NCBI GenBank assembly: GCA_022376515.1
Contig: WTXI01000024.1
Location: 124,001-188,000 of the forward strand
Direction: 5' to 3'
From: Lactifluus volemus
Taxonomy: Eukaryota; Basidiomycota; Agaricomycetes; Russulales; Russulaceae
Length of the DNA stretch: 64,000 bases
This document shows positions 11,206-21,799 of this stretch, piece by piece. The notes beneath the pieces are model-generated. The model saw only the letters and a list, made by a program, of their open reading frames with translations. It was not told the origin of the DNA and did not search any database. The position numbers and the translations under genes were made by a program. How positions within the stretch are numbered: position 1 is the first letter of the stretch; the number at the start of each line of letters is the position of its first letter.

Positions 11206-11925
11206 TATCAAGGGATACGTAATGAAGTCTTTTTGGTTGAATAGTGATGCCCTCGCTGGCAGTGGCAAGATACTAATTATTGACACTTAGTATGTTCTAC
11301 TCCTTCTGGTGGTTGATGCATTGGCATACTAGCAACTGTCAACTTTGGAAACCCTATTTCGCGGTATCCAGATTGAGTGTTGGAGAGGAGGATGCGATGA
11401 GCAGCTTGAGAGCGAGCAGCGCGCTGCTGCGCCTGATTCAGCTGACTCGGAGGAGGGCAGCGTCCCGTGGTTCCTAGCCGTAGAGTTATCGTCTCCCTAA
11501 TGGCATATGCTCAGCTAGTTGCGATACCATTCTCCTTGCCATGGACGATATTTTGACTCTTCAAATTTCGCTAGTGTGGACCCATTCTCCCACCATCTCA
11601 TAATCTATTGGATGAGACTCCTAAGTCTCAGTCTGAAAGTGAAAAACTATAAAAAGTATGAATATCGGGGCTTGGATCGGGAAACTGAGATAAAAGGAAT
11701 GGTAATCATCGATATGACATCGGGTATCCACAGTCACGCATCACATTGCGTGTGACAACAGCGTTGGTTCGATTTACGCCTTGCGAGGCTGCGCTCCCAA
11801 CAGGCTCACCCATGCTAAGAAGCAGAAGTAGCCATTGAAGAGGGTTCCCGGGGCTCGGTGACATGGTAAATATAGATATTGTTGTTAAAGAGAAGTACTG
11901 CACCTTAGCCTGAGCACTTTCACTC
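11206..11925. other. Intergenic, no recognised gene
   Basis: Short ORFs only (for example 11280-11477 and 11519-11755), without recognisable domains. Confidence 0.4.
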
Positions 11926-11994
11926 AACCTGCAGTATCCAGTTTCGCACCCCTTGTCTATTAGACAGGTGGTGCGAAACTGGATACTGCAGGTT
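11926..11994. repeat. Long perfect hairpin (25-bp arms, 19-nt centre)
   Basis: The left arm 11926-11950 (AACCTGCAGTATCCAGTTTC...) is the exact reverse complement of 11970-11994. The centre contains a second inverted pair, TGTCTA/TAGACA, so nearly the whole 69 nt can fold into one stem. No gene is evident on either side. Confidence 0.85.
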
Positions 11995-14559
11995 GTAGGA
12001 GCAAGGGGCTCCGAGCCACACCTCGACCCAAGGGTGTAGCAAAGGCCAGGAGTGCTAAAAAGGTCATATCTCATCAGCATCTGTTGACACCGAGTTCAGA
12101 AAATGACTTGCAAGCATGACCCAGGGCTAGTAGAAAAATGGGAAGGAGTGGAGTAAAATGCATGAGCCAAATGTGAAAAACAAAATTCAAGGAGAGGGCA
12201 GTAGGAGGGAAAGCGTCAACTCGCTTCAGGAAAATATTCATTCGGCTTTAAATGTGTGCTTTTTCTGAGCTCATTTGTCATCGATCGCTAGCCGGAGTCT
12301 TTGCGGCCACGTTGAGTGATTTCTAAGTCTCCGTGGTAATGTGTTTAGAGATATGATTATGAGGCTGAGTAGTCGCGGTAACGGGTGAATACCAATACCT
12401 TCCCAACATGGTCGCCGTCGTCAACCCAGGTGCGTCCTCATTTCGGCGTCACGCCCTTCATTCAGTATACCAGATTGTACGCTGGCACCTACCCCACGCT
12501 CTCCACCACTGGCAACGTAATTGGCACTATAAAAGGGGCGCGGCCCTCAGATATTTCATTCAGGAAATCTAGACCCGCACGAGTCCCATACAGCACGAAG
12601 CCGCTATCCGAGTCAAAGACTTGAGCACCACAGACGGCATCTATCGCACGTGGTGGATGACAAGTATTTCTTCTCGTGTCCTTGGAACAATAGACCCTTG
12701 GTTCCCATGCTGTCATGCTGTAGCGGAGGGCGGAGTTGAACTGAGTCCTGTGATCGAGGAGGAGCGAGTGATCAAGCTCATTAGAAGCCATTATCGCGAC
12801 GATTTTCTCATGTCGGACAGAAATTTTTGTTTTGTTTTTTTTTTTTTTATTTAACTAAGCGATGTATTAGGTAGAGAAGATAGTAATCTAGGTTACCTAA
12901 CAGCTCTAGCCTAATGCGCTGAAGCGGGCCACTAGGGTCCGGACTCGGAGGGAGGATAAAACCCTTGTCATTGGTGATTTCGCTCTCAAGGTTTTTGTCA
13001 CCGCCACTTTGTCATCGGGTTATCGTGTTCTTTGTGTGTATTACTTTTGTCTTATCTCCATTTTATTCTTATTCTTTTCTCTAGCATTTTTGACATCAGG
13101 GAGGAAGGGTGATGGCGGCGTTTTTCGCCTGTTGTTGGTGCACAAGGGGCCTGTCTTGCGGCAGTGACGGGTGGCAGGGGTGGGTCTCGGTTGGCATATT
13201 AGCCGATTGATGGTGCCTTGTTTTCCAGGGGGTTGGTTTCTCTTCGGGGTTTGTTCCGAGCGGGTGTCTGAAAGGGCTCTTTTTCCGCTTTTGGAGTTGG
13301 TCTGTGGGGGGATGTGGAGGCATCATCCATGTTGGTGAGGAGTTGGGGCAGTTTGGTTGGGTGTTCATTACAGTGTTCAGTGCATGCTGTCAGGGGGGGG
13401 GGGGGGTTCGTTACAGTTTTGGATAGTGTACCTTACAGTTACAGGGGGGGTGGTTCTCGGACTTGCGGTGGGGGGGTCTTACAGTAAAATCAATATAGGA
13501 GGGGGGTACATGGTTTTATTTGTTTTCTGGAGGTTATTACAGGGGTGGGGGGGTAGCATTGTCTAGGCTAAGGGGTTGTATAGGACCGGTCAAGTGGTCA
13601 TAGAGGTTCGGTCTCTCTGCCCTCTGGGTCTGGAGGGGGTCTGCGGTGGTCTACGCATTTCTGGAGTGGTCATCTCCTAGGGGGCGGTTGGTGTCTCCGA
13701 GAGTGAGTTGTATGCTCTTTCTCAACCTTGCCTTCGCCGGAGCGAAGGGTTGTCTAACCTCTAACCATGGTGGTGGTTCGGGTTCAAGGTCCCCCCAGAA
13801 ATTTTTGTTCACAGATCGAGACCGCATCCCACTTCCGGTCCGGAAGTCCCTCCCACCCCATTGCTGTAAACTGCAAAGGAGGCAAACGTTAGTGAGCGTA
13901 TCGTAGCAGGGGGTGGGCGCGTCAGATCACGGGAGGTGTCGAAGTCGATAATAACCCCGTTTGGCCGCAACGGACTAGTAGAGGAAAGATTCAATGGATG
14001 ACAAATGTACTCGCTTGAAACGGTTCGATCAAACAAGGTTTCCTAGTTGTCTGTCGGGCGTCATGCGCAGTTGGTGGCGCCGATCCGTCCGTGGCCACTG
14101 GCCAATGAACGCCGCGGCCGGTTTCTGATATACGCTCGCTAAACTCGAACTTTCCCGAATCAATTCGTTCAGTAATGCAGGCACGACGGTAGTGCGAGGC
14201 AGGGATATCAGTGGTCGATGTGCAATAACGACAGGCCATTGAAAGAAAAGAGAGTATGAGAAAGAGTCCCAGATACGGTAGAACCCGGATCGCTTACCTT
14301 CGCTGCTCCCGGATCCGTTGATAGAAGACGCCAGTATATATAAGCGAGATCTCGAACATCAGGGGAATCGCAGTCCTTCATCGCCGTGTCGAGTACACGC
14401 TGAACTAAACCCTGAGATGCGTCAAGCTTCTACAGGAAGAGTTTCACTACCGCAGTGAGCGTCTGCAGCTGTACCTATTACATGCGCGCGTGGGTCAGCG
14501 ATGACGCGTCCGAAAGTGAATGGAGCTCGTACAGAATATGACTCTGTGAATGTGTCCAC
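11995..14559. other. Gene-poor region with G-rich tracts
   Basis: No gene is supported. A 100-codon - strand ORF at 12489-12791 has no motif known to me. Low-complexity G runs (12 or more G at about 13393, others near 13446, 13473, 13501 and 13548) interspersed with TTACAG lie at 13380-13560. A T run lies near 12835-12848. Confidence 0.5.
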
Positions 14560-15830
14560 GAATATTCGGGCTCATCTAATTCTTCTAGATTCGCACAGAG
14601 AGTAGGGATGACGCCTTCGTACATTGATGGGTATCTGCGAAAAATATCCTGAAAATCTGCTATCAGCGGTAGTCTGGGCAAGTTGGCAAGGGAGAAAACC
14701 TTCATGACCACAACAGCCCCCTGCACTACGTAGCTGACCCGGATCGCGATAAGGTCCAACAGTACGTTGACACCGCTCACCACCGGCCTTTATCATCACC
14801 GCAGCTCGACCAATGGCCCTTATGCTTCGCCTCACGAATTAGACGTCAAATTCGGAGGCATATCGCGTCAACATTGTTCTCTTTTGCCAAGTGAACCATG
14901 ATGTCCAGCTTTTCCACCTTGAGCCATTTTTCGGATGAGTTGCTTGTTGATATCTTCATGGCTCACGTTGCGCATGTGAATCATGATTACCTGCAGGCAT
15001 GTTATGCGCGTACACCTCGGCAACAAGTGTCGATGAACAACGCACCTTGACGGCGCCGAGAACGACACTTGCGGTCACGTGCTGAAACTGTGGAACCACA
15101 CGTTCGCATATATGCTCACTTTCCTTCTCGTCTTCAGCTTCATACCGGGCTGGAGCAGACAGGATTGCGACGCGACCCCACTCCGAGCACTAGTTCAGCG
15201 CGATCAGGAGCTTGTTCAAGATCGTAGGCGTGATACTGAAAATGCAGGGTCTGACGATGAAGTGGATGCTTGCGAGGTCGCTGACGTGTGAATATCTGCC
15301 AACGCAGAGACGGTGTTCGCGAGACCTTTAGGGTGGATCAGACGGTGATACACGAATATCAGCAAAATACAAGTACCATCGGGTTGCTGTCCGAGATCAT
15401 ATGTGTTGCCAAATGGAGCTAGTTGTTAGAGAATGGCTTCCTGCAGCAACTTCACCGTATGGTGGCCGTCTTGCGCATGTAGGGGTTTTCGTCGTTTAAG
15501 CACTTTTGTAGAGGGCCCGCAAAGTAATCAATGATCTTCTCCACGCGGGCACAACCCATGGTACGAATAGCCAGCGCGCGGATGAGTGGATTCTGGATGG
15601 AAGTAGACCAGCTTCTTTTGCTTGATGTCTTCGGTTTGCGCGTCCTTCAGAACGTCCGGAAAGAGACCGCTGACATCTTGCAAGAGAGATTTTACAAATA
15701 TGTTCTATCCCATGAAAAACATGTTACGCACCCTTTCCGATGGTCATATTAGCGATGACTCGCTTTATAGCATCCTTCCACTTGTCGTGATACTCCCTGT
15801 TCAGGTCCGCCCGAAGCTCGAAGTTTTCGC
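14560..15830 (-). pseudogene. AP-1/AP-2 complex beta-adaptin fragment (decayed)
   Basis: Beta-adaptins are large subunits of clathrin adaptor complexes. Reading leftward, successive pieces match the N-terminal trunk: NFELRADLN...DAIKRVIANMTIGK (about 15828-15730), [74 protein letters not shown]...CSEWG, and VVVMK then [15 protein letters not shown] with [11 protein letters not shown] (about 14560). Pieces are separated by frame changes, an internal deletion after KKLVY, and a stop replacing a sense codon (LN*CSEW). Intron-like sequences remain (for example TTTTCAG before DIFRR), so this is a DNA-level copy. The rest of the roughly 700-residue protein is absent. Confidence 0.85.
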
Positions 15831-16050
15831 TTTGTTGATAGTCAACTCTGATAGTGTCAAAGACACCATATGACCGAACCTTTCTTTGGAGCGGCCGGTA
15901 AAAGATTGCACTTTCACACGTCACATCGTTACATAAGCAAACTTGGCTTACATTGCCAGTGTCACTTCGTCGCGTTTCACAAGACTTTAACATCATAGAC
16001 TGTACTACCTTTGTATCAACATCATCATCGACATCATCGACATTGCCACT

Positions 16051-16581
16051 CTAGTCATGCAGTGCGTGTGCCTCTCCAATAACCGCCTTTTTCCCACCTG
16101 CTTCACGGAGTTCACCGGCTTCATGCATGTCATCATTGTGAGTGGCTTTCCCAATGACCTGCGTATCAACATGTTAGAACCATAAAGCCTGCGGTTACTT
16201 GGTACTCAACCTTTTCCGCCTTTCCGATAACTTTGTCCAAGAAGCTGGCCTTACCCATAGGTAGGTCCTCCTGGCCACCACGGGCAACACCTCCTACGCG
16301 AAGTCGGTTTAGTACTAGCTACCGTGTTGGAAGGACAACCCACACCCACCCGCCTGAGTAGGCTTGACATCCAAAGGTCTTTCAAAGTTGAATGCATTCT
16401 TGCCCTGCTCGCCTGCCACCTCTTCGTGAAAACGGCTCCCGCCAGAGCGCGGCAACTCGGACGGCTGAAGGTCTTCACGAGCAATGAGTGGCTCATTGGG
16501 ACTGTGTACTTGGTGCTGGGGCGACAAAGGGTCTTGGGTGGTGCCGTTGGCAGGCTTTGTATTCGTCTCTGAACTATCCAT
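16051..16581 (-). CDS. Small CsbD-like conserved basidiomycete protein
   Basis: Three exons (16350..16581, 16211..16293, 16051..16158) joined by clean GT-AG introns give 140 residues. The N-terminal half is polar and Pro/Ser rich, with SRFHEEVAGEQGKNA and FERPLDVKPTQ. The C-terminal half, MGKASFLDKVIGKAEKVIGK followed by MHEAGELREAGGKKA, has the Gly-Lys/Glu-Ala pattern of CsbD-like stress proteins; similar short proteins are common in Agaricomycetes. There is no signal peptide or membrane segment. Its role is unknown, and a stress-related function is only suggested by the family. It is intact although surrounded by gene fragments. Confidence 0.7.
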
Positions 16582-17112
16582 AATGAAAATTCGCGTTGGA
16601 ACTTGGAAGGCGATTCAAGAGAGCGAGTGGTAAGTGGTTTTCAAGTGGTGGAGAAAGATCTAAGGCGAGAGATAGGTGTTATATAGCTCCCAGGTTGGAG
16701 TCCAAAAAATGTCGTCACCCTCACCGAATTGTGCAGTTGCATCGCATAAATCCCACTCTTACCCCAAAACGCATGGCGCGAGCACGGGATATCGACGTTG
16801 AAAAGAATAGCAGATTTGTGGTCGTTACTGTGAGCGCCTCAGTACCCTCTGCTCCGAGAATCTCGAGAAACATATACGGAGATAACATGGTAAGAGGAGG
16901 CCGCATATACTTCCTTTCCACACCGAAGATCCTCAAATCTAAATGGAGAGGTGACCTTACATAATCACAGGTCTCTCAGCCCAGCGATTGCTTTTACTAG
17001 TAAGTTAGCTTGGTCAATCTAATCGCGCGGAACGTTGCGCCAAAGGTAGTCCCAACCCTGGGCCATATTTTCAATGTAACCGTCGCCGGTTTTTGCACTA
17101 CGATTTCATGTG
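16582..17112. other. Upstream region of the CsbD-like gene; nothing else recognised
   Basis: This interval contains the promoter side of the - strand gene and short ORFs without similarity known to me. Confidence 0.4.
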
Positions 17113-17271
17113 CAGGGCTAGTAAAAGTAGATCACGTGATATACCATTCGTTCTGGGTGGAGCAGGGGTATAAAAGAAGCACATGGAGACCAAAACGTAT
17201 ACATCCCAGTACCATGTTCTGCTCCCGAATTTCGCTCCTTTCCAATTTTTTGGCCAAACGATCAAAGGATA

Positions 17272-17592
17272 CTAGTTATAGTGCGTGAACCGCGCGCCGT
17301 TGACGATCTCGTACTCGATCCTATCTTCTGCTCGTCGCAGTTGTGAGATGCCATATGACACGGACCTAATTAAAAGTGCGGCGACGACTTGTACACCATG
17401 ACTCACGAGGGCATTGTCGACGTGTCGGATGTAGCGCCATTGACCATCCCAGTCCTTGATCTGCAGGGCGGTGACGGGCTGGCTCCATATTGCCGTAAAG
17501 CTTGTGTGATCTATGACGGGTATCGTGTAAGGTACGAATGAGTCGGTGATGGTACAGTATGGGTAAATATTATTACCAGCATGGCCCTTCAT
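17272..17592 (-). pseudogene. 2-oxoglutarate/Fe(II) oxygenase remnant, copy C (longest)
   Basis: An open frame of 106 codons reads HTSFTAIWSQPVTALQI, DGQWRYIRHVDNALV and, after a gap, SVSYGISQLRRAE then EYEIVNGARFTHYN-stop. These are the middle and the extreme C-terminus of SRG1/IPNS-like 2OG oxygenases of Rhizoctonia-type fungi. About 90 residues that normally lie between them, with the second His and the 2OG-binding Arg, are missing. The N-terminal half is absent. GTGAGT after DNAL may be an old splice donor. It cannot be catalytically active. Confidence 0.65.
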
Positions 17593-17620
17593 CCAGATAT
17601 TGTTTGTTTTCTCTTCTTCT

Positions 17621-18100
17621 CCCTGAGTGCGGGATTGCTGAAGCCAATGATGTCAGCTGTCAGAGTTGGTGTGGAGTTTGATCCCTTCATTCAAATATTT
17701 ACGAATCCGTATTGCGGTCTCTTTGAAATTGCTGGTTCTGCTATATCAGATGGACGACGGGGCCCAAATCATAACGTCCTTACACCCTCCGATCCTCGAA
17801 TTCTCGAAATCGACCGCGGTAATCTTTGTTCTTCGTCCTCCGAGAGGGTATGTGGTATTCAACCTGGTGGCTCGATTTACGCCTGGCCGCCGCGACGAGG
17901 CTGCCCTCCTGCATCCTGGAAGTTCTTAACAAGACACATGTAGCTCGCGCGTTAAAGAGCTATCTATTTCCTTTGAAGAAAGATTGGGAGCATTTATATT
18001 ACTGTGGCATTCAAGAAGGGGTCATCATAGCACTGTAACTTAGGCGTAATGAGATTATAATGAGTGTAGTCCCATCTGTAGTGAGTGATCGCACCTCCTC
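17621..18100. repeat. Dispersed repeat, copy C
   Basis: This is the most complete copy of the segment at 2835 and 7374. One frame reads QMDDGAQIITSLHPP, LRPPRGYVVFNLVARFTPG and ALLHPGSS-stop. The flanking string GATTGGGA...CATTCAAGAAGGGGTCATC is shared with copy A. Confidence 0.6.
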
Positions 18101-18152
18101 AGGACATCCCGGCCCGCCGAATTGCACTGACTAGGGATTTTCTGCCTGCGCA

Positions 18153-18790
18153 GAGCTCGCAAAACACTTAGTCTCTGGTCAAGGTATTGCTCCCGAGGAT
18201 AAGAAGGGTTCTGTGAACATTTGGATCACTTGCACTCCTAAGCAAGAGGTGACAGGCGACCCCAAGAGCATCAACACTCTCGTCCTTGTCGGGTGCACCA
18301 CCGTGAATGTCTCAGCTATCGCGAAAGCTTTGAATACGAAAATCTACTGCGTTTCACGAAAACCTGTGACTCTTCGTTGTTAATTAGATCCAAAGCTGCA
18401 CGGAATGTTCTCCGCAGACCCGTTCTCTGCTAACGCTCATTTGGTGCCTTTGGGTGTCGTCACGTCCGAAAGGCTGAAGGAGTATATCAAGCGCTGGAAA
18501 GGCCACTGGACCAAGGCAATTGCCTTCCGTCCCACTAGTTGGAGGTGAGTCGCCTGTCTCCGCCTGACTGTCATTCTGTCAAACCCACCACCTCGCAGCT
18601 ACTCGCCGCCCGCTGGCACTAGCACGACCCCATCGATCAGCTCCATCCTTGCGCGTCAACCGCACCGTGAATTCACATACGCGCATTTGCAACCTGCGCG
18701 GGGCTCTCACCGACTGCCATTCCGCGCCGTGTCATATTCAGAGCACAGTTTGTTCTTACGTGCTTTGCACTTTCCCTCGGCTGGGCACGC
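18153..18790 (+). pseudogene. PSO2/SNM1-like DNA cross-link repair nuclease fragment (DRMBL domain)
   Basis: One frame reads INTLVLVG, IAKALNTKIYC, then TAA at 18381-18383, then DPFSANAHLVPLGVV, RWKGHWTKAIAFRPTSW, a GT-AG intron (18545-18598), YSPPAGTS, and finally SYSEHSLF. This is the C-terminal DRMBL region of PSO2/SNM1 nucleases (usual motif VPYSEHSSF). The metallo-beta-lactamase N-terminal half is missing, and so is the end after SYSEHS. The in-frame stop and the truncation make it a pseudogene. The retained intron indicates a genomic rather than reverse-transcribed copy. Confidence 0.85.
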
Positions 18791-19421
18791 ATCATCGCGA
18801 CAGTCAACGTTGAGAGCTCGGCGAGCCGCGCGAAAATCTCTGCCTAGATAACACGTTGGGAGGCAGAGTGTAAGAAACGTTAGAGTCGGTCAGACCTTAG
18901 AGTATTGGTAATTAGAGAGCGGCCGCAGCTTGGACGGCTGCCAGTGGTGGGGTCAATCAGATAATAGGTGAATGGTACAGGGCCGTGCTAGAGACGTCTG
19001 GAGGCTTGATACTTATCACGATGTAGAGATATCGGATTGGTCCGAGTTGGATACTGTAATGGATGAGATTTCACGGGAATGGTCCGAATACGAACATACT
19101 AGATCATGATAGGTTAGCATCAATTACTGCTGTTTAGACCCAGGAGGGGGCTTAGTAAACTCGGACATGCAGAAGTACGGTACTAGTACAACTCAGGCTG
19201 TGCAAAGCGTGCAGCCCCATGATTCCGCCACTTGGCCAAACCTTATCATGACTTTGCACAGGTATCCTTCCAAAAAGATTTCTACTGTCCAGCCTAAGTA
19301 ATAGAATACCTTAGACCGTGTATGTGCCCCTTTTTTCCTATCGCACGTCACCCGTGCATGGTCGTCGGCTTCAACTGCTCTCTCCGAGCATTCTCCCAAT
19401 TTGTGAGCACGTGAGTGGCAC
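18791..19421. other. Intergenic, no recognised gene
   Basis: No coding or repeat signal that I can support. Confidence 0.4.
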
Positions 19422-20492
19422 CTAGCGTGAAGTGTATATAGATGGATAAGTTCTTAAAAGCTCGTGTAGGCGTGCTGGGGTGCAACGCTCTGCGTCATAT
19501 GGAGCCTTCGGCAGCAGCCTCGGTTCCGTGAGAATATGAGGAAGGGTGACATAAACGTTTACACTGTCCCGGAAAATCAGTGCCTGTAACACTGCCGAAA
19601 TCCCCTGTCCCGTGCCACTGAGATGCAGCTCCTCGAGGAATGGAAGGTCGATGGCCGGAGGGGGGGGAGTGGCGTAGGGTTCGGTAGGAAGCGCGCCACA
19701 TAACCCAAGGACTTGGACTTTGGGTATGAGTGCGAGGGTGCTGAGCATCGACTCCAGCGTCGGCCACATGGATCTTGTCACAGACAGCTGAACGTGTGTC
19801 AAACTTGGAAGAAATAAGAAGCAATCTGCCGGCACAAAGCACATATCGAGGCGGAGCGTGTGCAATTCCGCAAAGACAGACATAATCGTGTTGTTAGGCC
19901 CGGACTTTGCCCGAAGTGCTATTTGGGAGGAAAGGTCGAGCTCCTCGAGGACCGGCGCTCCTTGGCATAGGGCATCATATACGACGGCCATGATGAGATC
20001 GCCATACTTCGTGCCCCAAGGGCTATGCATGTGGATTTTGCGAATCCGGTGGAGATGGAGGAGTGCGTGACATAAGGCATCTACGGACACGTAGCCCCTA
20101 TCAAGAGAAGCTTCTTTGGAATCAATGTGAAGGGTGATAGGATAAGGGTCGGAGAGCTCGATAGCACGTTGTGCCCAACGGACGCTCACGAGTGGGATAC
20201 ACGTCCAGAGAGCTTTGCATTTGAGTGCTATTTCACGCCAGCGATAGCAGACGTGGCTGACTGCGACCCAATGTGGCGTACGAATAGGATTGTTGGTAGT
20301 GAAATGACCAGAGGGGTCAAGGTCGCGGTCGAGTGGGTGAATAGACGGGGCATTGTGGCCTCGAAAGAAGGGTAGGTAGCACATTATTTCAGAAAGGACC
20401 TCGACAGGAAGGAGATTAATTGGATGGGAGTGCCTCATTGGAATGTCGAGACGTGGTGACGAGCTGTTTTGTTCTGCAGTCGTTGTCTGCAT
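19422..20492 (-). CDS. F-box domain protein with leucine-rich C-terminal region
   Basis: A single exon of 356 codons. The F-box lies at about residues 25-95: INLLPVEVLSEIMCYLPFF, then WVAVSHVCYRWREIALKCKALW. F-box proteins recruit substrates to SCF ubiquitin ligases through Skp1. The rest has LRR-like periodicity (VLEELDLSSQIAL, ELHTLRLDMC, LPSLTHVQLSV, LPFLEELHLSG). Such fungal F-box/LRR proteins are often 450-600 residues, so the C-terminus may be shortened, although the frame is clean. The ATG at 20492 gives a sensible N-terminus. The substrate is unknown. Confidence 0.85.
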   Translation of the reverse strand: MQTTTAEQNSSSPRLDIPMRHSHPINLLPVEVLSEIMCYLPFFRGHNAPSIHPLDRDLDPSGHFTTNNPIRTPHWVAVSHVCYRWREIALKCKALWTCIPLVSVRWAQRAIELSDPYPITLHIDSKEASLDRGYVSVDALCHALLHLHRIRKIHMHSPWGTKYGDLIMAVVYDALCQGAPVLEELDLSSQIALRAKSGPNNTIMSVFAELHTLRLDMCFVPADCFLFLPSLTHVQLSVTRSMWPTLESMLSTLALIPKVQVLGLCGALPTEPYATPPPPAIDLPFLEELHLSGTGQGISAVLQALIFRDSVNVYVTLPHILTEPRLLPKAPYDAERCTPARLHELLRTYPSIYTSR

Positions 20493-21799
20493 GTTTATTG
20501 ATGATATGGGCTGACAGGGGATGAGCCTCCCTCAACTGAACTGGGGAATTATATATAATGTACCTAGACGAACAATATTAAGGTGGCGAAACCCGTCCAT
20601 TGCACCTTCCCAAATGCGAAGGTTCAGGGTGAAAGACAGAATGCGAACGAACTGATGCCCGAGCTCAATTGAATACGCGAGCTCTTCCTCCTGGCGCCAC
20701 ACGTCAAGGCTACCCTACTTGTTCTTGTTGAGTATTGGCCAGCCTCGCGATCAAGGTAGAAACTTCCTGGCTTTCGGGAAGTTGCCTGATCGTCCTCTAA
20801 GTATGGGCGTGACACTTGGACCGCCCACTTTCCGAGACAGGTGCCGCATTGAAAAGGCGGTAAGTCTCAACAACGTCGTCATTCTGGGTGAAAGGGAACA
20901 GGGCAGTTGGGAGGAAAGGAAACTGGTACATGCCCGCTAACTATTGATGGTTGCAAGGCACGGTCGAATATCGCCAGCAAGGTAACAAGCAAGCCTGAGC
21001 ACTCTCGCGGTTCATTCTATTACCTTACGGAATTCCAACCCTTCTCCAGTTATGCCCTATTCGTGCTACGCGGGTAGTAGGACCCCTCGTAATTTCGCGC
21101 CGCGACGATGCTGTAAGTGCACCACGCGCGGAGCTCGGCTGGGTTGACGAGCAAGAAGAGATCCACGAAAAACTTGAAGACCCGATTCCGAGGAAGCGGA
21201 TACTGCCAGTGTTAGGCCGGAGGCTCCGAGTCAGGGCCAAATAAACGCGAGCAAATGAGCGTATGACTGGGCTACTTGTCAAGGCTGCAGTGTAGCTCGT
21301 AAGGTATCCCGGAAGTTCTATGACCGACAAGTCGTCGTGAAAGTGAAAGAAACGCGGCGTCTGGTCACTCGGAGAGTCGTAGCACTCCCAAGGATGTCAA
21401 GTGAGGACCAGAAGTTTCATTCGAGAACAGGCAAGATCACGGGGAGGGCAGCCCGGACTGACTTACTCTCTTTTTAGATAATTTCTGAGGCCGCAGCGAG
21501 AGGAGGAGAAAGCAAGCGAGCATGTAAATAGGCCGCTGATGTAATAGTGAAACAACGGTCCTTGAGTCGATGACGCGAGTGCTCCACAACATGATCACGA
21601 CCTCCACACATGCCTTAGAAAGACATCCAATACTCCAAAGACCACATATTAATTTTTTATTCATAACACATGGCTCGGAGCTGTGGTATGGTTAAGAGGG
21701 CTTCGACTGTACAGTACACCCAATTGTCCTGCTCCTGAGAATGACGATTAGGCTTGCCGCAGTCTTGCCGCCCGGGCCGACACCTGTCTCGGAAATGTC
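20493..21799. other. Intergenic, no recognised gene
   Basis: Open frames near 20719-20940 and 21025-21330 show no recognisable domain. An ATG-less + frame around 21040-21240 (ELGWVDEQEEIHEKLEDP) may be an exon relic, but I cannot assign it. Confidence 0.4.

Larger units (their letters stand above)
17113..18100. repeat. Partial duplication unit: NIS 3' tail + 2OG-oxygenase remnant + repeat copy C
   Basis: Homology begins abruptly with CAGGGCTAGTAAAAGTAGAT, the last codons and 3' flank of the NIS gene, with no NIS coding exons before it. It continues through the 2OG remnant into repeat copy C. Confidence 0.8.

Noticed and set aside
13096..13368. A 90-codon - strand ORF
   Set aside because: It is Pro/Thr/His-rich low-complexity sequence complementary to the G-rich region, with no domain and no splice context.
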